A stretch of DNA of 64,000 bases from Ananas comosus (taxonomy: Eukaryota; Streptophyta; Magnoliopsida; Poales; Bromeliaceae). The notes under the pieces were generated by a model. The model was not told where the DNA came from. It saw only the letters and a program-made list of their open reading frames with translations, and searched no databases. Below are positions 32,454 through 46,004 of this stretch, one piece after another (position 1 is the stretch's first letter; each line of letters opens with the position of its first letter). The DNA lies in the NCBI RefSeq assembly GCF_001540865.1, contig NW_017893346.1, positions 43,996-107,995 of the forward strand, read 5' to 3'. The translations under genes and the position numbers were made by a program.

Positions 32454-33816
32454 TTGTTGAACCTAGAGTCGGGATCTAGGTGTGTGGCATTAACCTAGTG
32501 TTAAAGAACATAGGTTGAGAACTGAACCTAGAGTTAAGGTAAACCTAGGTTGTGACATCGAGGCATTAGACCTAGAGTCTGTTGGACCTAGGGTGGAAAG
32601 TGCATTGGACCTAGATAGGTCAATAGTATAGGGTTGGATATGGACCCTTGACTTGTGAAGTCGATTCCGGAATCCCAGTACTTGTGAACTCAATAGTTCT
32701 TGGACCGCGGGTGTATGCGGCGATGTTCCTCTCCCACCGGAAAGAACTTTGAGGATTATGACTAAGCAAGAACAAAGAGCGCTAGGGTGTACGGCATGTT
32801 CCTCTCCCTATCGGGGATCTTGGCTATGGGTGTACGCGGCTATGTTTCCTCTCCCACTAACGGATCCCTGACCACGGTGCACGGACCTTCGGGCGGACCG
32901 TTGGGCGATGTGGTTCTTGGCTTGCAGGCTGAGGTGCATGCGACAGGATCCTTCACCTCGAGCCGGGCAGAGCGCGGATTATCCGCTGTTGATTGACTCG
33001 AGGCCGAGTCGGGTGGCTAGCTGGAATAAGGTAGATAGAACCTTGAGGGCTAGTGGTAAATGTGATAACCTAAGGTAGTAGAAACCTTAGAGTTGGGTGA
33101 CATGAGCTAAGATTAGCGAGATTGATTGTAGAATCAATAATTCTACTAGTTGTTGCATATATTCCTGTTGCATATAGCATGACATCATTGCAGTTGTGAG
33201 GCAAAGCAAGGTAAAGTTAGTTGCATGTTTATGATATACATATCTATCTGTTTATTGGACTAACTTGTATTTGCCTCCCTTGGACCTGTTGGTCGAGCTC
33301 CTCCCTTGGGTGGCCGTACCCACTGGGAACCATGGAGTTGGTTCTCACCCCACGTTGTTTTGGGGTTTTACAGGTTCGCACGTGAGCGGCGCTGCGGCGC
33401 GAGGCAAGGGCGTAGCTCCATAGATAGCGCCCTACCCCCAGAGACCAGAGCTAGCAGTACCCCGTCGGCGTAACTTAGGGGTATAGAAAATGAAAGGAAT
33501 AAAATGTATTAAACTTGTAATAACTTAGATTGTATTTGGAAGTTGAATGTAATATATAAAGTGTGATGTAAGTAAATGAATCTAATGTGAATGTTGTAAT
33601 AACATAGGATGTGTTTATGTTGTTTGATACTTCCTTACGCAATCATGATTGATATCTGTTCCTGATTGGAACCATTGTAATGTACATTGTTTGGATTGCG
33701 ACGCCTAGAACGTACAGGGGAGACTCTGTCCGCGTACAGGGGAAACCCCGGTCCGTTCGGCGGTCTGTCGGCGTGCCCGAACCGGACCAAATTGGGAGCG
33801 GTCTCGGGGCGTGACA
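32454..33816 (+). mobile_element. 3' part of an LTR of family E
   Basis: Ends TCGGGGCGTGACA at 33816 and is followed by G sequence (GTTCC...), so this LTR was inserted in a G LTR. Its 5' end is lost at the N. It carries three diverged repeats of GTGTACGCGGCTATGTTCCTCTCCC (32708-32865, consensus approximate), the conserved module CCCACTGGGAACCATGG...GGTTCTCACCCC followed by TTTTACAGG (33317-33374), and ACAGGGGAGACTCTGTCCG (33713-33733), which is also found in the G hairpin loop. Confidence 0.75.
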
Positions 33817-34588
33817 GTTCCGATGCCTCCGGAGGTGAGCACGGTGACCGCTGGTCAGTGCTGATCACAGTGCTCACCTTTTTTTGGATCAGCAGTGCCC
33901 GGTTAGTCCTGTTCGGTGCGTTTTTCCGTGGTTGCGCGCTGTTCGCTGAACCTTCGGGTTGCTACCGCGCTTCCCACAGCGAGCCGTTATGCTCCGGATC
34001 GTGAGCATGACCTCCGGTACGTCGAGATCTATCAGTACGTGTCTCTGTGGACCTTGGGAGTCCTCGGTTTACGTGAACGAGCCACTTGATCGCTCAATTT
34101 ACATAAAATAATAGGATTTTATGTAAATTGAGGGTCTTTTATGCATTTGTGCTCCTTGTGCCTACTGTGGACAGTGTGTATGAGTGTGTTTGACCTCTGG
34201 ACTGATTGCCCATGACCCGTTAGCTTTTGCGGAAATCGAAGAGTCGATTTCGGTGCGTTTTTCGGCGAAATTCGCCGAAAGAACGCGGTTTCGGTTCGGA
34301 TTTCTTCCGACGTGGTTTGGTTGTCTTGTGTGTGGTTGCTGAGCCTTGTTGGCTAGTCACCATCATTATTTTGTGGGTTCGGTGATGATGGGTGAGCGAC
34401 AGTGGGTTCCGGTGTCGAAATAGACACTTTCGGGAACTCGGATTCGTATAATTATCCGCCAATAATTGTGTAGTGGTGTTATCTTGTGTTTGCTGCCTAA
34501 ACATCCAAATTGGAGTGTTTTGGGGCAGCAGGCGACTCGTGACACGAGTCGGTGAGTTTCGGGACACTTAGTGGGTCCCGACGGCGTC
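33817..34588 (+). mobile_element. G LTR fragment (type II), middle part
   Basis: Begins GTTCCGATGCCTCCGGAGG and follows the order of G2 from about 16640 to 17410. At about 34588 it changes abruptly, without N, into the start of a GC-rich block that belongs about 1 kb earlier in the LTR. Confidence 0.75.
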
Positions 34589-36161
34589 CGTCTTGCTCTC
34601 TCCGCGCGCAGCTCGCCCAGCGCACCGCACGCCAGCCGCCGGCGGCTGGCCTGCTCCTCCCCGCTCTCCCTTGTTTCCTTTGCTTACCGCCGCCTTCCCA
34701 CCACTTGTGCTGCTCCGCGGCGTGAACCCACCCCCTCGCCCCCCCCCTCGGCGAGCCCCTCTGACCACCCTCATCGCCGTCGCGGGCCGCGCCGTCCCGG
34801 CCGCCCCCGCGCGCGAACCCGCTGGCGCGTGCGGCCCGCTTGCGCCGACTGGGCCGCGGTGGTTGGGCTCTCCTCCTCCCTCGCCCTGCTGCCCCTCCGC
34901 TTGCCGCGCCCACTCGCTGGCCCTCCCGCGTCGCCCTCGCCGTCGGCCGTCCGGTGTCGGCCCCCCGCCGCCGCGGCGCTGGCCCGGGCTCCCGCGCCCC
35001 CATCGTCCCCCCGCCCGCGCACGTGGCTCGCGGCACGAGCGCCGCCGCCCTCCCGCTCCGCTTGCGGCCGCCTTCCCTCCGGCCGTCGGCCCCCCCCCCA
35101 CGTCGTCCGCCTGGTCCGACCCGCCGCCCCTCCCGGCCGACGCCGCGCCGTCTTGTCGCCTTCCGCCCGGTGGGCTTTGTGCGACGGCCCTCCCGCCCCG
35201 GCGCCGCCGGCCTCCGCGTGCGCACCGCCTCCGCCTGGCCGCCGCCCCCTCCCCCGCCGGCTACCCCGCTGCCGCGTCTCCTGTCCCCCGTGTGCGCCCC
35301 TGCTCTCCTCGGGTGTGTGCAACTCGGGCCTCGTTGCCCGCCGTCGCGCCGCCTCCCTGCGCCTGTTGACTGGAGCGCCCGCCCTCCCTTGCCCTGGAGC
35401 ACCTTTCCCTTGGCCGGCCTGCCGCCGTCACCCGCCGCCTGCACGCAGACTCCCCGAGCCCTGCTTCGCTCCGGTACGTCGTTGTAATTGCTATTCTTGT
35501 GCGGTTTGGGCTTGTGTCTCGTGTCGCGGCGACGCAGAGGACTGTTCCGATGCCTTCCGCCGGGAGCACGGTATCATCTCAGATCAGTGCTGATTCACAG
35601 TTCTCACCTCAATTAAGTGGTCAGAGAGCCCCTGGTTAGCGAGATAAGCATGGCTTTCATGCTGTTGCGCGCTGTCGCAGACCTTTCGCGTCACCCCCGA
35701 CTCTCTACAGTGGCCAAATTGCTTACGAAAGGTGAGCACGGCCTTGCCGGCACGTCCGAACTGTCAGTCGGGTATCGGTTGCTCGCTTGATTGACCTCTG
35801 GTTTCATGGCACGGCCATAAAAGCGGCCGAAATCGGATGAAATAATCGATTTTCGAGTATGTCGAAAGGGTTTTAATGCAACTTTTGTTCGTCGGCGCTG
35901 CTGTTGGTAGCGATGGATAGTTTGTGGGTACCTCTGGACTGATTGTCCAAGGCCCCTGGACCAATTGCGAAGAATCGAAAGGGCAATCCGGTGCGTTTGG
36001 TCGGCCAAAATTCGCCGACGGAACGCGGTTTCGGGTTCGGATTATTCCGACCAGGTGTCTCGGGATATTGTATTTGTGTCGGCTGAGCCTAGTTGGCTGT
36101 CACCGACCGTGTATTTCGAGGGTTCCGAAAGTGACGATTGAAGCGACACGGTGGGTCCGGT
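34589..36161 (+). mobile_element. G LTR fragment (type I), GC block and intron-like start
   Basis: A 0.9 kb GC-rich block (to about 35470) closes with CTCCGGTACGTC where other copies have CTCCGGTAAGCT, and continues into the intron-like part. Long ORFs on both strands of the GC block (up to 340 codons) are P/R/A-rich and not shared between LTR copies, so none is called. The segment is interrupted at 36161 by a GC-rich insertion. Confidence 0.7.
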
Positions 36162-37118
36162 TAGGGGTGTAATGTGGGCCGTGCCGGGCCGGCACGCCCT
36201 ACATTTTTCGGCGCGAAACGGCTATGCTGGCACGGCCCGCCCGCCTTCAATTTCGGGCCTGGCCGTGCCGGCCCAAACGCCTAGCCCCTGGCCCGGAGGC
36301 ACGGGCCGGCCGGGCGGGCCAGGCTTCGGCCGGCCTATTAAAAAGTTTGTTTTTAAAATTATTTTAAATTTTATTTAAATTTGAATTAAATTATTTAAAA
36401 ATTTATAAAAATAATTAAAAGTAGTAAATATTTATTATTTATTTTTTAAAAAAATAAATTTGTATTATTTTTTAAAAAAAAAAAAATTAACTGGAGGCCG
36501 CGGCGTTTTCCGAGGGCCTTGGATTCCGGGGAGAGGGGTGTCTACGGTGGGAGGGGATCTCGGAAGAGGTGGCCGGAGAGGGGTCGGGCGGAGCCGGGAG
36601 GAAGGAGGCGGGACGGAGGGGGAGAAACGCCGGGACGGGTGGGGCTTGGATGGGGGCCGGTGCCGGAGCTGGGGCGACAAGGGTGCGTCCGGGGCCCGTG
36701 GGCGGAGCTGAGCTCGGAGGTGGCCATGCGCCTCTCCTCCAAGGGTTGACCCTGGAGGCAGATTCCTGGGGAGGAGGATGGACTTGCTTCTCTTCCTTCC
36801 TCCCAGGAGCTTAGCCTCAAGGCGCAAAGCATTTGCCTCGCCTTGAGGGCCCGCCGGCTGGGCTCGGCTGCACGGCCCAAACGGGCCGTGCCTGCCGCGC
36901 CGCCCGCGCTTCCCAACTCGCGCCGCGCTATGGCCAGGCCCGTATGGAGCCGTTGCCCGTGCGGCGTCGGGCTACATATACGCCCAGAACCGACCCGAAG
37001 TGCTCGGCCGGGCCGGCCCGGATCGGATCTACAGAAGATCCCGTGCGTGCTTAGCCCGGCCGAGCCGCCGGGCCGGCGGCCGCACGCGTGCCGCCTGGCC
37101 CGTTTTAACACGGCCCAG
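36162..37118. mobile_element. GC-rich foldback, hAT-like non-autonomous insertion
   Basis: A 957-bp insertion in a G LTR. The flanks GGTCCGGT (36154-36161) and TTTCCGGT (37119-37126) match at 6 of 8 positions, consistent with a mutated 8-bp hAT target duplication; the uninterrupted LTR reads GTTCCGGT. It starts TAGGGGTGTAATG. Both arms carry inverted versions of GGGCCGTGCCGGGCC, around an AT-rich centre (36345-36490). The central 36491-36830 GC-rich piece could be captured host DNA. Terminal inverted repeats are poor, so the superfamily is tentative. Confidence 0.5.
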
Positions 37119-37568
37119 TTTCCGGTGTCCGAAATAGACACTTCCGGGAACCCGGTGTCGGAACGATTTATCCACGATAATCGTTTTGGAGTGAGTAAGT
37201 CTTTGCTTGCCAATCACATGTAATTGTATTTAGTGGCACGGGTGACTCGTAGACGAGTCGGCTGAAGTTCCGGGACAGTCGTGCGGTCCAGCAGAGTCTC
37301 GGCGGTTTTGGGACTTCCGTTTTGTTCGGTAATCGTTTTGGAAACGATCTCCGTGGGAATTTCTTGTGGTTGTGTGTGATTCAATGTTTATTAATGGGGT
37401 ATGCTTTTAGGGTTTCTTAGTTGGTGGGTAGACACTAACCCATGTGGACGCCTCCTAGGTCTGTTGATGTTCTTTGTGCAGTCAGGAGAAAGTGCGACAG
37501 TTGTACAGGTGTCGTACTGATCCGACGTCTGGTACACGTGTTGCAGCTCCGGTGATGGTTTCTTACCC
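37119..37568 (+). mobile_element. G LTR fragment continuing after the insertion
   Basis: Resumes at TTCCGGTGTCCGAAATAGACAC and runs to TTCTTACCC at the N gap (37569-37593). It includes the acceptor-like TTTGTGCAGTCAGG (37471-37487). It has noisy single-base indels. Confidence 0.7.
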
Positions 37569-37593
37569 NNNNNNNNNNNNNNNNNNNNNNNNN
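37569..37593. other. Assembly gap (25 N)
   Basis: A run of N. The sequence on the two sides is from different positions and subtypes of the G LTR. Confidence 0.98.
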
Positions 37594-39790
37594 AGGTGTG
37601 GTTTTTTCGGACTTCGGTGAGTTGCGTAATCGGTATTGGAAACCGATCTCCGTGAAATTGTTTTGGGTTGGTGGATACTGTGGTTATTAGTTGTGGGTTA
37701 AAGATACTAATCTCCAGGTGATCGCCTTATAAAGGTCCCTGTCGACATTCTTTTGCAGTCAGGCGACAGACGCGTGAACATCTTTTAAGTGGTGGTTTAC
37801 TTCGATCCGAATGTCGGTACAGTGGTGCACGCTTCGGTGATGGTTTTTACACCTTACTCTATGTTGTTACTATTCGCATAGAAATATTTGAGCCTTACAA
37901 CCGTGATTGTTTATTCGTTATAACACTACCTCGTTGTTTGCAATAACTTAGTATCCTGAGGTAGGAGTTAGAGCAGTTCTATCTATAATGCTATGCGGCA
38001 CTAGTTTGTCTGTTGTTGCATTCATATCTGTTGACTTAGTTGGTCCGGTTGTTGCATTCCTACTGTGACCTGGTTGGTCGTTCCTCGAGTACTCGTTTCG
38101 ATGACGCTGATTGGTCGGTTCTCGTACAGGTCGTTCGTGACGGCCATTGAGGTCGTAAACCTAAGGTGGGATTTGTCGTTAGGCACCGACCGAATGGATT
38201 ATCAGTTACACAGTTCCACTAATTGTGGCTAATTTTGTGACCTAGTGCATCAGCTTCGTGAGTCCTGCTGTTTGATGGCCTATGAGGCGTGTACCTGAGG
38301 GGTGGATGTCGCTAAGTGCCGACGGTAATGTCGGATTATTTGATAATATCTGGTGACACTATTCATTCGGTTCGTCGTGCATTATATGTAGTTGACATTA
38401 TAGTCAGTGCTTGTAACTCTTCGGTAGGATGTTAGTGGTTCCCTCTCAGTTTGCCTGAGTATCGTTCTTTGTGCTTCTATATAGTTTGATGACCCTACTG
38501 GTCGTTTGCCCCGCAGGGGCGGTTGATTGTCGCCTGGTTGCCGACGTTGGCTATTGAATATCTTCATTGATTGCGCACATGCTCGAAGTGCATTTCACGG
38601 ACACCGGCGTCTGATCCAACGCAGCATGGGGTGTTCTTTTTCGGAAAAGTGGTCGTACATTCCGACCCGTGAAGCGCAGCGGTGTATCTCTTATGCTAGG
38701 TTTACATTGACAGTGGCGCAGCCAGGTTGTGGCTTTGCTGAGGTCCTTCCAGACCGCACGGCGGTTTTACGATTGGGTACTGTGACTAAACTTGTCCGTG
38801 TTGTATAAGCTACGTAAGTGGTTGATGCATAAACAGCCTTGTAGTTCTTTCGTACATTGTCTTGCTACTATAAGTCTTATAATCATTATACACTCATTGT
38901 TCATTGCATTACGTATCCGTATACTTTCTTTCCAATATATATGTCTCTTTCATTCATAATTATTCTACTGACTCTGTATTTTCTACTGACCGTACTGTTG
39001 TTTAGCTCTTCATGATCCCGGTGATACTCCTCGCCTTCATCGGCTTGCGGTACCTCACTTTTTTGGGGAAGGGGATAACATGTTTACTGTTTCTCACCTC
39101 CCCCACTATTTTTCAGGTATTGCAGGCGATGAGTTTGGGACGAAACTGAGGTACGTTGTAGGCGATCGAATAGAGTCTTCCGACCCAGGTTATCGATTTT
39201 AAGATTTTTATCCTTATATTCTGTTGTTAATAGCTTAGTTAGTTTATATGGTCAGTTAGATGATCATACTTGATGTTGGAATGTTGTTGACTGGTTGAAT
39301 TGTGGATTTGTGAATCTGTGGATTTGTTTTATGATCTCAGTTTGTGGATGTTTGTATAACTTTGTGGATCTCGATTTGTATTTAGGATGTACGCATCCGT
39401 GGTTGTCTAACCCCCTCGAAATAGTCCTAGTTTTCAAAATAGAAGTTTTCGTGTGAAAAACATTTTCAATAGAATTTGAAATGATTTTCAATGTAAATGA
39501 ATGATTAGATTTTAAATACGAGTGAGCCTATAATAGGTTTGTTGACTGTGCATTGCATCATCCCTTATTTAGTGCTTTCTTGATTGTTTTTGTAGAAATG
39601 CATATCATGTTTGGTTGCTGATGAAAATGTAGGTTGTGTTTGATCTTGTTTATCGTTGTACGTCGTGGTTGTCGTGAAGCAGATGAAACCTTTGTATTTG
39701 TAGGCGGAGCTGTATTGGGCTTGTCTGGCTCTTTCGCGACTCTGAGATTTCAAAAATGGTATTGGCTTTAAAATCGGCCCGGGAGCGTGA
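37594..39790 (+). mobile_element. G LTR fragment (type II), 3' part
   Basis: Collinear with G2 from about 17410 to its end, including the conserved module (39050-39115, damaged) and a final CCCGGGAGCGTGAACA (39778-39793), close to the canonical end. The final hairpin is partly deleted (39655-39705). It may be the remainder of the 3' LTR begun at 31432. No copia DNA follows, so the expected outer flank is missing. Confidence 0.7.
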
Positions 39791-40434
39791 ACAGGTAGTT
39801 AAATACCGCTTCAACCAGCCGGGACGGGTGGTGTTCACAGTCCCTAGTAAATATTCGGGCTCGAGTTTGCATTTTTCTAAAGATTAGCCTAGTTTGGTTA
39901 TTGATAGTATAGTGGCATATAGCTGTAGGTGTTCCAGCTTCCATTACTATCTTCCTCTTACTTCTGTGACTTACGGGCTGAGCCGTTGAGGTCGTAAGTG
40001 GTAACCTACTGAGAACTACTTTTTTGCAGTAGTTCTCACACCCAAGTTGCTGACTCTTTTTGCAAGCCTTCTTCTTTCGCGCTGCTATCTGCGCACGATG
40101 TTCCTGATACTCCTGATCGTGGATAGGGAGTTGTGAGCTAGATTCCTTCCAAGACGAGTTTACGGAGCTACGAGGAGTACCTCCACAGGTAGTTTTTGGG
40201 GTATTTCTTGGTAACATAATGTTGTTGTCCGGGTGCGGCCTCGTGGGCGAGTGTTGTTTAGATCATTTTGTATGTATTGAACCTCTGCGATTTTTATATA
40301 TATATGTTTCATGTTTAACACCCAGCTCATTACGTTGTGGTTGTTATTTTGTTTTATTTACAGATACACTATCGCTTCGTAACAGCGGATTTGTCGCGTG
40401 CCTGGAAAAACGTGTAATCCGCGGGCGTCGACAG
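39791..40434 (+). mobile_element. 3' part of an LTR of family F
   Basis: Ends GCGGGCGTCGACA at 40434, an LTR-type end related to the others. It carries the conserved module CCTACTGAGAACTACTTTT...GTAGTTCTCACACCC followed by CTCTTTTTGCAAG (40003-40058). No 5' end is seen. An open frame of 149 codons on the minus strand (39768-40217) spans the module and is not considered coding. Confidence 0.55.
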
Positions 40435-41510
40435 TAACTGATATAAATTGTATACTTACAACGCTATCCATCAAAATGAATGAGATTTCTTTTTTTGTGA
40501 CAGTTCAGAGACGATATTCTTGAACTTTCAGAATAATTTAAAATTTTAATTGCAAGCTGGAGTAAATAAGCAAATGCCTCTAAAAAATAAGTGTGTTTTA
40601 GAGCACAACAAAAGCCGTATATATTCCAAAGGAAGCGCGCATTGAAATTTAAGACTTCAAACGAGCACTTTAAAATGTTTAAGGATCATTTAAGGACTGA
40701 TCTAAGTTTTTAGAGCAATGGATTGTTTGGTATTGACCGCAATTTTCCAACATAGTTTTGATTGAGTCAAACTGTTTGACCAAGTCAAAATTTCTCAATT
40801 TGCAAATATGCTCTTTAACTATTTCCTGAATGACGTATCAGAAAAATAGGTTGAGGAGGTATCAGATCAATCAGAGATTCTTCAAAGAATTAAACAATTT
40901 TGCTAAAAACTAAGAGCGAACTCAAATATAATTTAATTTATTGTGACAAGGAAAGTTACAATAATGTATTATCGAAACTAACCGAGGTCCATAAAATTAG
41001 AAGCTGAGAAATTCAGCTCTTGTTTGGGCGCTCGTTTATCAAATCTAAGCGATCATCGTCGAACTCATTTCGATTCGAACACATTATATAACTTTGAACA
41101 ACAAGGTTGGATTGCCGGCCCTCATAAAATCGAATGCTTTCGTCAAACAAAATAATACCATATTCCTATATGACAAAATCAAACTATTTGGAGGCGGAGA
41201 AAGCCAAAATCTGTTAAATGCATTCTATGATACAAATTGTTGTTAAAATAATCTTTAAACTATTTTCACTAGATCGATTTTTTTGATAAATATGATATCA
41301 AGAGACAGCTCATTTAGTTTGAATGCAACGTGAAAATTTGTTCCCAACTGATTAATTTTTCAGCAAAATTATCATTATTGATATTAGCTATACCATATAT
41401 TAAGCTAAAAATCACCGTAGTGTTTGTTTCGGGAAGCAAGGGGGGAATAAGCCCTCATATCCCCAGCTTTGTCCCAAAACGGATGTTTGGTTACCTTGGG
41501 AAAGTAGTTC
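40435..41510. other. Unassigned DNA
   Basis: About 1.1 kb with no ORF of interest, no recognised repeat end and no similarity that I can see to other parts of the window. It could be host intergenic DNA or an old element. Confidence 0.5.
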
Positions 41511-43450
41511 TACATTGCTCTTTTGTTATTACCCATGCATATATTATATGTTGAGCTTTGCACCTCTATTGTTTATATTACACCCACGTTGTTTGATTTT
41601 ACTCTACTCAGACGTTTCCATGCTTAGTATCATGTGTAGGAGTATAGTCTATCTGTATGTGATACCATGTTTCCTTGTTGCTCTACTTAGCTATTCTCCA
41701 TACCCTAATTCGTGTTTATAGTAGAGCGATTCCGTGATTATCTGTGAGATCAGCGATCTAGTCGGTCGATTCTAGTATTCAGTATTTGTGACCTATTCAG
41801 TGAGTTCCTCGACCTTTGTTGTCTGATGACCGTTGAGGTCGGTATACCCTGAGGGGTAGGATTGTCGGTTAGTTGCCGACGGATGATTATACTTTACTCA
41901 TATTCACTATTTGACATGTTTGTGACCTAGTCGGTCAGTGCATCATATCCTATACTTGTGACATGATTGGTCGAGTTTCATATCCTATACTTGTGACATG
42001 ATTGGTCGAGTTTCATATCCGATACTTGTGACATGATTGGTCGAGTTTCATATCCTAGTTGATCTGAGTGGTCAGTCCTTGTGGTTCATTGAGCAGTATT
42101 TTCATATGTTTGAGAGGATGTCGATGTTGTCCCATCCTAGTTGACCTGAGTGGTCGGTTATTGTGCTTCCTTACAGTTGATGACATGCGGTCGATGGGCC
42201 GTGGGGGGCAGGATTGCCGGCTGGTTGCCGACGGTTGATCATTGAGCATATTGCATTGATCGCCCGATACTCGTCGCATTTCACGAACACTGGCGGTTTG
42301 ATCCACCGCAAGGAGTGTTCTTTTCCGAAAAAGTGGGTGAATGGTGACAACCCGTGAGCCCTAGAGGGGTTATATGCACTGGAGAGTAGTAGTGGCATTG
42401 GCTTGAGGTCTGCGGTGCTGACCAAGAGAGCATTGGTTTTAGATTGGGTACTTTTGGACTGATTGTCCCGTTGACGCATACGCCTATAGTAGCAGTTATT
42501 GCATGCATACTTACAGTTCTTTCTATATACTTGTCTTGCTACTATAGTTTGATACCCAGGTATGTTTTATATTCTTCTTACAGTAGCGGTAGTCGTTCTT
42601 ATACATTCTGTTCATGTATTATTATTGCTACTGTATTTAGTATATCTGCTCATTACCTTATACATCTCTTTCGTTTACTATTGTTCCTACTGTATTCCCA
42701 CTGACCCGTATTGTTATATAGCTCTTCCTGATCCGGTGAGTACTCCTCGCCTTCTTCGGCTTGCGGTACCCACTGGGAGGGGAGACATGTTTACATGTTC
42801 TCACCTCCCCCACCATTTTTTTTTTAGGTATCGTGGGCGATGAGTAGTAGGACGAGACGTGAGGTACGTGTGTAGCGGTCGATAGAGCTTCCGACCCAGG
42901 TTATTTCGGTATAGTTATTACCCTTATTATTTTAGTTGTTATAGCTTAAATAGTTATATGGTTCAGTATTTTTATTACATTTGAAAATATGGATTTTCGT
43001 GAATGTAATAAACGGATTTCTGGATTTTGTAAAATAAAAGGTTTTCTCCCCCTGGTGGTAGCGTTTTTAAAGAATAAAGGTTTTCGTGTAGGAAACAGTT
43101 TTCAAAAGGTTTTCTGTGGATTTTGCATCTTAGTATTTCAAAACCTGTTTCTGTGGTTGGAAACATTTTAACTGATAGGTGTGGATTTATGCATAAATGT
43201 GAATCTATGGTGAATGGTGTATGAATATATATAACGGTTGGTTATTTGTATGTTCATTTGTTGTGGTTGTGCCTGGATGACTTCTTGTACTTGTGCGACG
43301 CCGTACAAATACAAGGGAGACTCTGTCCGTGTGAACAGTGGATTTCCTGTATTTGTGGCAGATCTGGCATACTCTCGGGTCAGGTTTTCAAAAAAATTCA
43401 GACGCTTTTCCGCTTTGTTTTAAACTGAAAAGGGACCCCGGGGCGTGACA
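41511..43450 (+). mobile_element. 5'-truncated G LTR (G6)
   Basis: Homology to G1 starts abruptly at TTGCTCTTTTGTTATTA (G1 position about 6170) and continues to the canonical end CCCCGGGGCGTGACA at 43450. It holds three-hairpin blocks (41826, 42178), about three units of the 35-bp minisatellite, the intron-like module (42736-42827) and the final hairpin (43316-43355). The missing 2.9 kb and the lack of a target duplication point to a deletion or an assembly join. Confidence 0.85.
41943..42056 (+). repeat. 35-bp minisatellite, about 3 units
   Basis: The same unit as at 6552-7120, but only three copies and a partial, so the array length varies strongly between insertions of this LTR. Confidence 0.9.
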
Positions 43451-43480
43451 GCTATACTCATAAAAGTATAGTAGCCCTAG

Positions 43481-43533
<53 letters not shown>
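43451..43533. repeat. Short MITE relic and (TA)n microsatellite
   Basis: GCTATACTCATAAAAGTATAGTAGCCCTAGCC resembles a MITE terminus and is followed by (TA)n at about 43483-43533. Confidence 0.55.
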
Positions 43534-43535
<2 letters not shown>

Positions 43536-44071
43536 CTAGACTACTATACTATCTATAGTACCGAGCTCCGGTACTATAGTGTTGATTTTCGATCTTAGGG
43601 CGTTTAAATCAATGATCCACACCGTTAAAATTGATCTAGGGTATTTAAAGTTTCTAGAAATAAAATTTTATATTTTTTCGACATAGTTTACTTTATGATC
43701 AAACTATTTCAAAATTATCAATTTTCAATGGCAATTATGAGGAGTTTGGAGTTTAACGGTGTAGAAAAATCTAAATTTCTTCAAATTTTGATAGAAAATA
43801 CTTTAAACTATGTAGATTAAGGTTAACATTCTTGATCTTGAATTTAAAAGTCCTATGCTCAAATTTTAAAGATTATTCAATTTCCACCGTCTATTTTGAT
43901 ATAATTTATATACTAAGTAAATGATATCGAAAAAAACTAAAATTTTATTTCTAAGAAATTCATATACCCTAGATCATATTTAACGGTATGGATCGTTGAT
44001 TTGAATGCCCTAAGATCGAAAACAAACACTATAGTACCGGAGCTCGGTACTATAGATAGTGTAGTAGCCTA

Positions 44072-44077
<6 letters not shown>
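43534..44077. mobile_element. Foldback MITE M1 in (TA)n
   Basis: About 545 bp with long inverted arms. Left AGCTAGACTACTATACTATC...TAGTACCGAGCTCCGGTACT pairs with right ...AGTACCGGAGCTCGGTACTATAGATAGTGTAGTAGCC. The arms continue with CTTAGGGCGTTTAAATCAATGATCCACACCGTTAAA and its inverse. It is flanked on both sides by (TA)n (43483-43533, 44078-44117). It has no coding capacity. Confidence 0.75.
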
Positions 44078-44118
<41 letters not shown>

Positions 44119-44454
44119 CTGGTATATCCAATTTTTCTACTGCGTGCCGATACTCGGTTTCCAGTATCGGTACTCAATACAAATTCAGTACCGGTACTCA
44201 TTTTTTATTCCTCAAAATCCGAGAGCTCGAATTCCTTATTTTGTATTGCGTACCGATACTCAGATTCTAGTACCGGTACTTAATACAAAATCTACAACTT
44301 AGGCAAATTTCAGCTTTCGGAGCACGTTTTCGTGCCCAGTTTGCGCCGAAAATACTCGAATGCTCCCAAAACTTTACCGGAACTACTTTAATAGCTTTAT
44401 AAGCTAGTTCCTACCAAAACTTTATGATTATAGAAGTTCGGTATATTACATCTA

Positions 44455-44492
<38 letters not shown>
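44078..44492. other. (TA)n plus short unassigned spacer
   Basis: (TA)n at 44078-44117, then about 340 bp in which GAGTACCGATACTGG-type motifs recur several times (for example ACTCGGTTTCCAGTATCGGTACTC and GTACCGATACTCAGATTC; degenerate), then a second (TA)n at 44456-44492. No gene is seen. Confidence 0.5.
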
Positions 44493-45460
<968 letters not shown>

Positions 45461-46004
45461 CAGGACTGCTGTGCTCTCAGGAGCACGGAGGCCTCCGTGC
45501 TCCTGAGCCGTTTTCGATGATGAAATTTTCGAATCGACGATCGGCTCCATTAGACTTGATCTAGCATATTTGAAGTTTCTAGAAAATAATTTTTGCGATT
45601 TTTCGATATCATTTATCTAGTAATCGAAAGGATTCAAAATCAATAATTTTTAACGGCTGAAAATAAAAATCCTATAAAAAGTGGTGATATAGAACTAAAA
45701 TTTTCAATCAGAAATATTAATCTTGTTGTAGATAGTATAAAGAATTTTGTATCAAAATTTCATCTGATTTGAAAACTTCTACACCGTTAAACTTGAAAAC
45801 GGCAGATATCAACCATTAAAAATTATTGATTTTGAATCATTTCGTTCACTAGGTAAATGATATCAAAAAATAGCAAAAATTATTTTCTAGAAACTTCAAA
45901 TATCCTAGATCAAGTCTAACGGAGCCGATCGTCGATTCGAAAATTCCATCATCGAAAACGGCTCAGGAGCACGAAGGCCTCCGTGCTCCTGAGAGCACAG
46001 CAGC
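45461..46004. mobile_element. Foldback MITE M4, interrupted by solo LTR D
   Basis: Inverted ends GCAGGACTGCTGTGCTCTCAGGAGCACGG and CCGTGCTCCTGAGAGCACAGCAG. The perfect 26-bp palindrome AGGAGCACGGAGG/CCTCCGTGCTCCT lies within the left arm, with a nearly perfect version in the right arm. Solo LTR D sits in its right end, with GCAGC duplicated; the last bases of the MITE (CCCTGC, then TATATA) resume at about 53587. Confidence 0.8.

Noticed and set aside
36542..37213. 223-codon minus-strand ORF in the foldback insertion
   Set aside because: It crosses the insertion boundary into LTR sequence, so it cannot be a single native gene. Captured DNA remains possible for the central part.
39768..40217. 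149-codon minus-strand ORF
   Set aside because: It spans the conserved hairpin module of an LTR end and has no recognisable domain; likely chance.
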